From positions 50,491-114,490 of the forward strand of contig JAJDCQ010000224.1 of NCBI GenBank assembly GCA_029260755.1: DNA of 64,000 nt, in the 5' to 3' direction. How positions within the stretch are numbered: position 1 is the stretch's first letter; each line of letters starts with the position of its first letter. A model generated the notes under the pieces. That model ran no database searches. It was not told the DNA's origin and saw only the letters and a program-made list of their open reading frames with translations. Positions 45,302 through 53,157 of this stretch are shown in pieces. This DNA comes from Planctomycetota bacterium (GTDB lineage: Bacteria; Planctomycetota; J058; JAJDCQ01). The position numbers and the translations under genes are program-made.

Positions 45302-46744
45302 ATGCGCCGCCGGTGGATCGCCCTCCCCCTCGCCCTCATCGCGTTCACGATCGGCGCCGCCTCGGTCGCCGCGACCCCGCCCGCCGACGGCGACGACTGG
45401 CCGCTGCTCGGCGGCAGCGCCGACCGCAACATGGTCTCGGCCACGACCGGCCTGGCGACGAGCTGGGGCGAGGACGGCACGAACGTCCTCTGGTCGGCCG
45501 ACCTCGGCGACCAGACCTACAGCAACCCGGCCGTCGGCGGGGATTGGGTCATCGTCGGAACCAACAACGGGAAGCCGCGCGACGCCGCCGTCGAGGGCGA
45601 CAAGGGCATCCTGATGGCCTTCTCTCGCAAGGACGGGAGCTTCCTCTGGCAGGCCGTCCACGACAAGCTCGAGACGGGCGACGCCGAGGACTGGGCCAAC
45701 ATCGGGATCTGCTCGAGCCCGCAGATCGTCGGCGACCGGGTCTACTACGTGAGCAACCGGGCGGAGCTCGTCTGCGCCGATGCGAACGGCTTCCACGACG
45801 ACGAGAACGACGGCCCGTTCGAGGCGGAGACGCGCAAGGGCAAGACCGACGCCGACATCGTCTGGGTGCTCGACATGCGGAAGGAGCTCGGCGCCTCGCC
45901 GTACCAGGCGTCGGCCAGCTCGCCGCTCGTCGTCGGCGACCTCGTCTTCGTCGTCACCGGCCAGGGCGTCGACGACGCGAGCGGCAAGGTGAAGAAGCCC
46001 GACGCGCCGAGCTTCATCGCCGTGAACCGGAAGACAGGCAAGGTCGTCTGGCAGGACGCATCTCCCGGCGAGAAGATCATCCAGGGCCAGTGGACGAGCC
46101 CGGCCTACGCGGTGATCGACGGGACGCCGCAGGTCTGCTTCCCCGGCGGCGACGGCTGGATCTACGCGTTCGCGCCCGAGACCGGCAAGCTGCTGTGGAA
46201 GTTCGACGGCAACGCGCACGAGGAGGGCGAGGAGCCGCACACCTACGCGCTCGCCGCGCCGGTCTACGCCGGGCACCGCCTCATCGTCGCCCTCGGCACG
46301 AACCCCGAGGAGGGGGCGATGCCGGGGTGCATCCGCGCGGTCGACGCCCGCAAGCGCGGCGACGTGACGAAGACGGCCGAGCTGTGGAGGCGCGCCGGCG
46401 ACGACTTCGGAACGAGCATCTCCACGGTCGCCGTCCACGACGGCCTCGTCTACGCGGTCGAGCTCGACGGTTTCCTTCATTGCCTGGAGCTCGAGACGGG
46501 CAAGGCGGTCTGGAAGCACGACCTGATGGCGAGCGTGTGGGGGAGTCCGCTCGTCGCCGACGGCAAGCTGTGGGTCCGAAACGGCGAGGGCGAGCTGCTG
46601 ATCCTCGCCCTCGGACGCGAGGCGAAGGAGCTCGGCCGGAACGAGCTGCCCGACCTCTACCAGGGGTCGCCGGTCGCCGCGGGCGGCGTCCTCTACCTGG
46701 CGGCGGACACGAAGCTCTTCGCAATCAAGGAGGCCGGAAAGTGA
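45302..46744 (+). CDS. Secreted PQQ-type beta-propeller protein
   Basis: The protein has 480 residues with a signal peptide (cleavage near VAA, about residue 23). The mature protein opens DDWPLLGGSADRN, the variant of the WPxWRGP start common in planctomycete propellers. Blade motifs include DGSFLWQAV, TGKVVWQDA, TGKLLWKFDG and TGKAVWKHD. The ATG at 45302 was chosen because the signal peptide starts there; GGAG lies upstream. Its stop overlaps the next GTG, and the three genes 45302-49393 plus the WD40 gene form a close run, probably one transcript. No catalytic role can be read off. Confidence 0.88.
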   Translation: MRRRWIALPLALIAFTIGAASVAATPPADGDDWPLLGGSADRNMVSATTGLATSWGEDGTNVLWSADLGDQTYSNPAVGGDWVIVGTNNGKPRDAAVEGDKGILMAFSRKDGSFLWQAVHDKLETGDAEDWANIGICSSPQIVGDRVYYVSNRAELVCADANGFHDDENDGPFEAETRKGKTDADIVWVLDMRKELGASPYQASASSPLVVGDLVFVVTGQGVDDASGKVKKPDAPSFIAVNRKTGKVVWQDASPGEKIIQGQWTSPAYAVIDGTPQVCFPGGDGWIYAFAPETGKLLWKFDGNAHEEGEEPHTYALAAPVYAGHRLIVALGTNPEEGAMPGCIRAVDARKRGDVTKTAELWRRAGDDFGTSISTVAVHDGLVYAVELDGFLHCLELETGKAVWKHDLMASVWGSPLVADGKLWVRNGEGELLILALGREAKELGRNELPDLYQGSPVAAGGVLYLAADTKLFAIKEAGK

Positions 46745-48150
46745 ACACCCTCTCCAGACTCGCCCTCGGGCTGATCTTCGTCGCGACGAGCACCCTCGGC
46801 GGCGTCGCCCTCGCCGGGGAAGAGGGAAGCGCTGGCGACTGGCCGCACTGGCGCGGCCCCTCGCTCGACGGCTCGAGCGAGGCGACCGGCCTGCCGACGA
46901 AGTGGTCGGAGAGCGAGAACGTCCGCTTCAAGGTGGCCCTGCCGGCGTTCAGCGCGTCGAGCCCGGTGATCGCCGGCGACCGGATCTTCGTCGCGACCGC
47001 CGGCGCGCCCGGGAGTGACCCGGCGCCGACGAAGAAGCGCTGGCGGACGCCGATCGCCCCGGTCGGGAAGGACCTCTACATCCTCTGCCTCTCCACCGAG
47101 GACGGCCGCGAGCTGTGGCGAACCAAGGTCGCCGGCGGCAACTACCTCATGGGGAAGCACGACCTGAGCAGTCCGTCGCCGATCACCGACGGCGAGCGCG
47201 TCTACGCAATGACGGGCTCGGGCATCGTCTCCGCGCTCGACCTCGAGGGGAAGCTCCTCTGGCAGGCGGACATCCAGAAGCAGTTCGGCCGATTCGCGGC
47301 GGGCTGGGGCTACGGCGCATCGCCGCTCCTGCACGAGGGCCGGGTGATCGTGCCGGTGCTCCACGGTCGCGGCCCGTCCTACCTCGTCGCGTTCGAGGCG
47401 AAGACGGGCGAGATCGCCTGGAAGGTCGATCGACCGACGAAGGCGACCCGCGAGTCGCCGGACGCCTACACGACGCCGGTCGTGATGCGCTACGGCGACC
47501 GGACCGAGGTCATCGTGGCCGGCGCCGACGTCGTCACCGCCCACGACCCGGCGACCGGCAAGGAGACCTGGCGCTGCGGCGGGCTCAACCCGAACAACCG
47601 GGGGAACTACCGGCTCGTCGCCTCGCCGGTCGTCATCGGCGACCTCGTGGTGTCGTGCGGTCGGAGCGGGCCGCTCCTGGCGGTGCGCGGCGGCGGGAAG
47701 GGCGACGTCACGGGGAGCAACGTCGCGTGGCGCAACCCGATCGCCTACGACGTGCCGACGCCGGCGACCGACGGCACGTACCTCTACATCCTCAATGATC
47801 GCGGGGCGCTGAGCTGCGTCGAGGTGGCGACGGGCAAGAGCGTCTACGAGAACCAGCGAGTGGCCCGCGGGATCTACGACGCGTCGCCGCTGCTCGCCGA
47901 CGGGAAGATCTACGTCACGAGCGAGGGCGGCGTCACGACGGTCGTGAAGGCCGGGCCGCGGTTCGAGGTGCTGGCGGAGAACCAGCTCCAGGACCGTTAC
48001 ACCCTCTCGAGCATCGCGGTCTCGGGGAAGAGCCTGTTCATCCGGACGGCGACGAACCTCTACCGGATCGAGGGCGGCACCCAGGAGAAGGACGCCGGGA
48101 AGGACGCCGAGAAGAGCGGCGCGAGCAAGCCCGGCCGCAAGCCCTACTAG
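46741..48150 (+). CDS. Secreted PQQ-type beta-propeller protein
   Basis: The GTG at 46741 overlaps the preceding stop. The 469-residue protein has a signal peptide (cleavage near ALA, residue 25), then the planctomycete start DWPHWRGPSLDGSS and a full propeller (EDGRELWRTKV, EGKLLWQAD, TGEIAWKVD, TGKETWRCG). Its lysine-rich C-terminus (about 25 residues) may be a flexible tail. This is the form many planctomycetes carry in dozens of copies, possibly linked to carbohydrate or polymer handling, but the function is not established. It is followed by the third propeller gene 19 bases later. Confidence 0.88.
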   Translation: MNTLSRLALGLIFVATSTLGGVALAGEEGSAGDWPHWRGPSLDGSSEATGLPTKWSESENVRFKVALPAFSASSPVIAGDRIFVATAGAPGSDPAPTKKRWRTPIAPVGKDLYILCLSTEDGRELWRTKVAGGNYLMGKHDLSSPSPITDGERVYAMTGSGIVSALDLEGKLLWQADIQKQFGRFAAGWGYGASPLLHEGRVIVPVLHGRGPSYLVAFEAKTGEIAWKVDRPTKATRESPDAYTTPVVMRYGDRTEVIVAGADVVTAHDPATGKETWRCGGLNPNNRGNYRLVASPVVIGDLVVSCGRSGPLLAVRGGGKGDVTGSNVAWRNPIAYDVPTPATDGTYLYILNDRGALSCVEVATGKSVYENQRVARGIYDASPLLADGKIYVTSEGGVTTVVKAGPRFEVLAENQLQDRYTLSSIAVSGKSLFIRTATNLYRIEGGTQEKDAGKDAEKSGASKPGRKPY

Positions 48151-48169
48151 ACAAGGACTCGGAGCTCCG

Positions 48170-49393
48170 ATGAATCGCCTCGCACGCCTCTCGATCGTCT
48201 CGACGCTCACGATCCTCGCCGCCGGCGTCGCCAGCGCCGGCGACACCCCCGGCTGGCGCGGCGCCGCCCGTGACGGTCACGTCGCGGGCTTCGAGGCGCC
48301 GGCCGAGTGGCCCGAGGAGCTCGAGAAGGGCTGGTCGATCGAGGTCGGCGCCGGCCACGCCACGCCGGCGCTCGTCGGCGACCGCCTCTACGTCCACGCC
48401 CGGCAGGGCGAGGAGGAGGTCGCCCTCTGCCTCGACGCCGCGAGCGGGAAGGAGCTCTGGCGGGACGCCTACGAGGTCGGCTACGAGATGGACCCGACCG
48501 CGACCGAGCACGGCAAGGGGCCGAAGTCCTCGCCGCTCGTCCACGACGGAAAGGTGCTCACCTTCGGCGTCACGAGCGTGCTCACCTGCTACCAGGCGAG
48601 CGACGGGAAGAAGCTCTGGCAGCAGCGCTTCGACCGGTTCGACCCGCCGCAGCCGCGCTACGGGAGCGCGCTGAGCCCGATCGTCGTCGGCGATCTCTGC
48701 ATCGTCCACGTCGGCGACACCAAGGCGGGCGGGATCGTCGCGGTCGGCCTGGCGGACGGCGCGCCGAAGTGGAGCTGGGACGAGGACGGCCCGGGCTACG
48801 CGTCGCCGGTCGCCACGAAGGTCGGCGAGACGACGCAGATCATCACCCAGAGCGAGTCGCACGTCGTCGCCCTCGACGCCAAGGACGGCAAGCTCCTCTG
48901 GAAGATGGAGTTCAAGACCAACTACGAGCAGAACTCGGTCACCCCGGTGATCGTCGGCGACGTCCTCATCATCTCGGGCTACAAGAACGGGACGATCGCC
49001 TACCGCCTCGGCGCGGGCGACCCCGAGGAGCTCTGGCGGACGACGAAGGTCTCGATGTACATGAGCACCGGCGTCGCCCACGAAGGGCGCCTCTACGGCT
49101 TCAGCGAGAAGCGGCGCGGACAGTTCTTCTGCCTCGACCTCGAGACGGGCGACGCCCTCTGGACCAGCGACGGCCGCGAGGGCGACAACGCCGCCGTCTG
49201 GATCGCCGGCGAGACGGTCATCGCGCTCACGACCAACTCCGAGCTCGTCTTCTTCGCCGCGAAGGACGACGACATCCACGAGCACGCTCGCTACGAGGTC
49301 GCCGACACGCCGACCTGGGCCCACCCCGTGATCGCCGGCAAGGCGATCTACGTGAAGGACGAGGGCTCGCTCACCCGCTGGACCCTGCCCTGA
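48170..49393 (+). CDS. Secreted PQQ-type beta-propeller protein
   Basis: The protein has 407 residues with a signal peptide (about 1-23). Blade motifs include SGKELWRDAYE, DGKKLWQQRF, DGKLLWKMEF and TGDALWTSDGRE. The last 66 bases of the gene (49326-49391) recur as a detached copy at 51698-51763, beyond the inverted repeat. The gene itself is whole. It lies between a second propeller gene and the WD40 protein gene with 15-20 base gaps. Confidence 0.88.
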   Translation: MNRLARLSIVSTLTILAAGVASAGDTPGWRGAARDGHVAGFEAPAEWPEELEKGWSIEVGAGHATPALVGDRLYVHARQGEEEVALCLDAASGKELWRDAYEVGYEMDPTATEHGKGPKSSPLVHDGKVLTFGVTSVLTCYQASDGKKLWQQRFDRFDPPQPRYGSALSPIVVGDLCIVHVGDTKAGGIVAVGLADGAPKWSWDEDGPGYASPVATKVGETTQIITQSESHVVALDAKDGKLLWKMEFKTNYEQNSVTPVIVGDVLIISGYKNGTIAYRLGAGDPEELWRTTKVSMYMSTGVAHEGRLYGFSEKRRGQFFCLDLETGDALWTSDGREGDNAAVWIAGETVIALTTNSELVFFAAKDDDIHEHARYEVADTPTWAHPVIAGKAIYVKDEGSLTRWTLP

Positions 49394-49408
49394 CCGAGGA
49401 CCGACGTC

Positions 49409-51448
49409 ATGCGCCGCCGCCGCCTCGCATCTCTTGCCGTAGTCACGAGCCTCGTCGTCGGCGGCGTCGCCGCGGCGCTCCACGCCGCTCCCGATGACGA
49501 GGGCAAGGGCGAGGTGACGTCGATCGACGAGGCCGACAGCAAGCTCGTCGCCCTCTCGCCCAGCGGACACCTCGCCCTGATCGGCGACAGCCACGAAGCG
49601 TTCCTCATCGACGTCGTCGACCGGAAGCGCACGTTCACCTTCGAGAAGGACTCGAGCCGCTTCTACCAGCTCGCCTGGAGCGCCGACGGCAAGCACGCGG
49701 TTCTCCTCGGGCGGATCGCCAAGGGCGTCCCGGACTCGGGCAGCCGCGGGCTCACCCTCTGGGACCTCTCGGGCGCCCCGAAGCCGGTGAGCGCCAAGAC
49801 CGACGAGGACTGCTATCGCTGGAACTTCATCGCGTTCCCATCGGCTGGCGATCCGAACCAGCTCTTCGTGAAGAAGCCCAAGGGCGTCGACGTGTGGGAC
49901 GTCTCGACGTGGACGCGCCGGGCCATCGCCGTCGACGAGGGTCGGAAGATCGATGACGACGGGTTCGCCGTCTCGCCCGACGGGTCTCTCGTCGCCCTCT
50001 CGCTCGACGAGGGGAACGTCCTCGTCCTCGATGCAGCATCGGGCGAGGAGGCGCGTCTGATCGAGACGCCGAGCGAGCGCATCGAGCAGATCGCATTCTC
50101 TCCGGACGGGAAGAGCATCCTCACGGTCGGGCTCTTCCCCGGCGCGGCGCGCCTGTTCGATGTCGCGTCGGGCAAGATGCGCTGGGAGCGCGAGAAGTGC
50201 GCGTACGCCGCGTTCTCACCGAAGGGCGACCGCGTCCTCGTCGCGAAGGCGTATCAGGCCGTCCTGGTCGATGCACGGACGGGGCGAGACAAGACTCTCA
50301 GCCCGCACGTCGGCTACCGCCAGCGCGCCGCCGTGTTGCCCGACGGGAAGTCCGCCGTGCTCACCGGAGACAAGAAGACGGTCCTCTGGGAGCTGAACCC
50401 CAGGCCGAGACCCGAGCCGAAACCCGAGCCCGACCCGAAGACCGAGCCGACGCCCGACCCCGCCGCGAAGCCGACCGAGCCGACGCCGAGCGCCGACCCG
50501 GCCGTTCTCCTGCAAGGGACACCGACCAAGATGCTCCGGGCGATCCCCGGACGCGACGAGCTCATCGTCTGGCGCTCGAAGAAGTGGGACGACCCGGGCG
50601 AGCTGCTCGTGGTCGACCCGACGAACGGGGCGGCGCCGATCGTCGGCCGCGTCGCCCTGCAGGCCCGCCCGGGCGAGATCGTCGTCGGCCCCGACGGGAA
50701 GCTTCTCGCGCTCGCTGATCAGTGGGACCAGAAGAAGAACGAGACGACGATCACGCTCTTCAGCCTCCCGAGCCTCAAGCGCAAGGCGCGCGCCCAGAAG
50801 GTCGAGGGATCGATCGACGACCTCGTCCTCCTCGACGGAGGCAAGAAGCTCGGGTCGTTCTACGGGAGCAAGCTCCAGATCCGCTCGGTGAGGAAGCTGA
50901 AGTCGAAGCCCGACGAGATGAGTGTCTCGGACTCGCCGATCCACGCCCTGCCCATGCCGAACGGGAAGGCGATCATCTTCCACACCCTGAAGAGCATCGA
51001 GGTGCTCGACCTGAGGAAGGGCCAGGTTGTGGCGTCTCTCGCCACCAACCCCGACCGAAGGAGCGCGGGCGGGACCAGGTGGCGGCCGGTCTTCGACATC
51101 TCGGACGACGGCAAGCGACTCGCGATCGTGACCGAGGGCAAGCTCCAGCTCTGGGACGTCGCCGCGGCGAAGAAGCTCGCCGAGCTCGAGCCGCCCGAGG
51201 GCGACTCCTTCATGATCCCGCCGTTCCTCGACGGGACCGGATCCACCGCCGGCGTGTTCGCGCGGCAGAAGGGGTTCGTCATCTACCGCGACGGCGCCGC
51301 CGAGCCGATCGCCATCGTCGCGACCGAGCGCAGCAGCGCCGAGATCGAGGGCGGCTCCTTCTGGGGCTCGATGGCGGCGCTCAGCCGCGACGGCAAGACG
51401 CTCTATCACGTCTCGGGCAGCGAGATCCGGATCCGCACCCTGCCGTGA
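49409..51448 (+). CDS. Secreted WD40-like double-propeller protein
   Basis: The 679-residue protein has a signal peptide ending near LHA (about residue 26). The first block (30-320) has repeats LVALSPSGHLA, FAVSPDGSLVA, IAFSPDGKSIL and AAFSPKGDRV typical of WD40/TolB-like blades. A Pro-Glu-Lys linker (about 333-365) leads to a second block of about 310 residues with FDISDDGKRLA and AALSRDGKTLY. The architecture repeats the sensor half of the kinase at 38134-41391 without the kinase. It closes the plus-strand propeller run; the inverted repeat follows 176 bases later. Confidence 0.88.
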   Translation: MRRRRLASLAVVTSLVVGGVAAALHAAPDDEGKGEVTSIDEADSKLVALSPSGHLALIGDSHEAFLIDVVDRKRTFTFEKDSSRFYQLAWSADGKHAVLLGRIAKGVPDSGSRGLTLWDLSGAPKPVSAKTDEDCYRWNFIAFPSAGDPNQLFVKKPKGVDVWDVSTWTRRAIAVDEGRKIDDDGFAVSPDGSLVALSLDEGNVLVLDAASGEEARLIETPSERIEQIAFSPDGKSILTVGLFPGAARLFDVASGKMRWEREKCAYAAFSPKGDRVLVAKAYQAVLVDARTGRDKTLSPHVGYRQRAAVLPDGKSAVLTGDKKTVLWELNPRPRPEPKPEPDPKTEPTPDPAAKPTEPTPSADPAVLLQGTPTKMLRAIPGRDELIVWRSKKWDDPGELLVVDPTNGAAPIVGRVALQARPGEIVVGPDGKLLALADQWDQKKNETTITLFSLPSLKRKARAQKVEGSIDDLVLLDGGKKLGSFYGSKLQIRSVRKLKSKPDEMSVSDSPIHALPMPNGKAIIFHTLKSIEVLDLRKGQVVASLATNPDRRSAGGTRWRPVFDISDDGKRLAIVTEGKLQLWDVAAAKKLAELEPPEGDSFMIPPFLDGTGSTAGVFARQKGFVIYRDGAAEPIAIVATERSSAEIEGGSFWGSMAALSRDGKTLYHVSGSEIRIRTLP

Positions 51449-51624
51449 GCCCCGGCCGCACCGCCATCTCCCGGCCAAGACACCCTCGACGTCACGCGCT
51501 TCGCTCGCTCCGGTCGATCATCGACACGCTCATGGAGCCAGCCGGGCAGGCTCGATGCACGGCCAACGCCACCGGGCGCATGACGGAGCCGCTCGGCCCG
51601 TCCCATCCCGCGGCGGGCAGCGTA
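51449..51624. other. Spacer upstream of the inverted repeat
   Basis: This 176-base stretch lies after the WD40 protein gene. I see no reading frame with protein-like composition and no transposase. Together with the inverted repeat and gene fragment that follow, it makes a 357-base region (51449-51805) without an intact gene. Confidence 0.4.
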
Positions 51625-51694
51625 GAAGGGGTCAGGTCTCAGATGTTCGCATTAACGCCGCCGCTATTGCGAACATCAGAGACCTGACCCCTTC
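51625..51694. repeat. Long inverted repeat, REP/RAYT- or MITE-like
   Basis: Two 27-base arms (51625-51651 and 51668-51694) are reverse complements with one mismatch, separated by a 16-base loop. Each arm carries GGGGTCAGGTCTC near its outer end and GTTCGCA at the inner end. The arms are less GC-rich than the flanks. The GGGGTCAGGTCTC type of arm resembles, from memory, ends associated with REP-linked Y1 (RAYT) transposases; no transposase is in the window, so a non-autonomous element is likeliest. As RNA it would fold into a very stable hairpin between two convergent genes and may act as a terminator. Confidence 0.85.
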
Positions 51695-51697
51695 GCT

Positions 51698-51763
51698 CCG
51701 TGATCGCCGGCAAGGCGATCTACGTGAAGGACGAGGGGTCGCTCACCCGCTGGACCCTGCCCT
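51698..51763 (+). pseudogene. 66-bp copy of the 3' end of the PQQ gene at 48170-49393
   Basis: The segment matches 49326-49391 at 65 of 66 bases and encodes VIAGKAIYVKDEGSLTRWTLP, the last 21 residues of that protein apart from the stop. After it, a further ACGTCAT matches the sequence before the next gene start downstream of the original, with twelve bases missing. It directly abuts the inverted repeat (three bases between). It has no start or upstream coding part, so it is a non-functional fragment left by duplication or transposition. Confidence 0.85.
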
Positions 51764-51805
51764 ACGTCATCCGGTGTCGATCGGGTCGCGCTCGGCGGGC
51801 CTGCC

Positions 51806-53149
51806 CTAGTAGGCCTTCCCTCGTGGCTTCTTTCCGCTGCTCGATCCCGAGCTTCCGCCCGAGCCTTCGGCGAGGTCGTAGCACAGCAGCAGGTCGTTGT
51901 CGCGGAGGTAGAGCTTTCCGCCCGAGATCGTCGGGTGGGCCCACTTCGGGCCGCTCGTGTTCGGCGGGTCGAACCGGCCCTTCTCCTTGTAGGCGCTCGG
52001 CGTCGCCTCGAAGAGGATCGTCGTGCCGCGCTTCTGGTTCTCGGCCCGGTAGACGATGTGGCCGTCGGCGTACGCGACCGACCCCTTGCCGACCCGCGGG
52101 CTCGCCCACTTCTCCTTGCCGGTCTTGATGTCGAGGCACTTGATCGCGCCGCTGTCGTCGACGCCGTAGACGTAGCCGTCGATCTCGACGCAGCCGCCGT
52201 GGTGGTTCGCCATCTGACGGCCGCGGTAGATCTCCTTGGCGGTGTAGCTGCCGCCCTTGCCCGAGACCTGGAAGCCGTTGCAGCCGACGCGGTAGCCCGA
52301 CGTGGTGAACACGTAACCGTCGGCGTAGATGGGCGACGCGGCGACGGCCGTGCTGCCGAGCCGCTTGGCGCTCCAGAGCGCCTTGCCGCTCTTGGCGTCG
52401 ACGCCCGCGATGGTGCGGTCCGTCAGCACCATGTACTGCCGCGTCCCGTCGATCTCGATCGGCACGAGCGAGGTGTAGCCCGCCCGGTCGCTGTTGATCG
52501 AGGTGCTCCGCCAGACCTGGCTCCCGTCCTCCTTGCTCAGCGCGACGACGGCCCCGCCGCTCCCGCACGGCGTGACGAGGACGAGGTCGTCGTCGATGAG
52601 CGGCGACTCGCTCCACTTCCAGCGCGACATCATCTGCCCGCCGAAGTCGCGCTCCATGTGCTTCTTCCAGCGCTCCTTGCCCGTCTTCGCCTCGACGCAC
52701 ACGAGCTCGCCCGTCTCGCCCATCGCCACGACGACGTCGCCGTCGGTCGCGGGCGTGCTCCGGGGGCCGGGGTACTGGCGGTGGGTCCGCGCCGCGTTGA
52801 TCCGCGTCTTCCAGACCTCGCCGCCGTCGTTCGCGCGCAGGCAGTAGAGGTAGGCGTTGCTGCCCGAGTCGCCCATCGTGTAGATCCGGTCGCGCCAGAC
52901 CGACGCGCTCGAGTAGCCGTGGCCGATCCCGCTCGTCTTCCACGCGAGCTTCGGCCCGCCCGACGGCCAGCTCTTCAGCAGCCCGGTGTCCGGCGAACGG
53001 CCGTCGCGGTTCGGGCCGCGCCAGCTGTTCCAGTCGCCCTCGTCGGGCGACGGGGCGCTCGAGGCGGTCGACGCGCCGACGATCAGGCCGAGGATCGCCG
53101 CCGGAATCATGAGAGTGCGGAGCCAGTGCGTGCGAGTGCTGCGTTTCAT
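51806..53149 (-). CDS. Secreted PQQ-type beta-propeller protein (cyclase-linked)
   Basis: The protein has 447 residues with a signal peptide (cleavage near SSA, about residue 32). The mature start WNSWRGPNRDGRSPDTGLL is the standard planctomycete propeller opening, and blades follow (GGEVWKTRIN, TGKERWKKH, DGSQVWRSTS, SGKALWSAK, TGKEKWASP). The C-terminus is a serine/glycine-rich tail. TAGGAG precedes the ATG, whose distance to the cyclase stop is only 8 bases, so it is probably the last gene of the cyclase/radical SAM operon rather than part of the other propeller array. A periplasmic role in handling that pathway's product is possible but inferred. Confidence 0.87.
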   Translation of the reverse strand: MKRSTRTHWLRTLMIPAAILGLIVGASTASSAPSPDEGDWNSWRGPNRDGRSPDTGLLKSWPSGGPKLAWKTSGIGHGYSSASVWRDRIYTMGDSGSNAYLYCLRANDGGEVWKTRINAARTHRQYPGPRSTPATDGDVVVAMGETGELVCVEAKTGKERWKKHMERDFGGQMMSRWKWSESPLIDDDLVLVTPCGSGGAVVALSKEDGSQVWRSTSINSDRAGYTSLVPIEIDGTRQYMVLTDRTIAGVDAKSGKALWSAKRLGSTAVAASPIYADGYVFTTSGYRVGCNGFQVSGKGGSYTAKEIYRGRQMANHHGGCVEIDGYVYGVDDSGAIKCLDIKTGKEKWASPRVGKGSVAYADGHIVYRAENQKRGTTILFEATPSAYKEKGRFDPPNTSGPKWAHPTISGGKLYLRDNDLLLCYDLAEGSGGSSGSSSGKKPRGKAY

Positions 53150-53157
53150 GACGTCTC

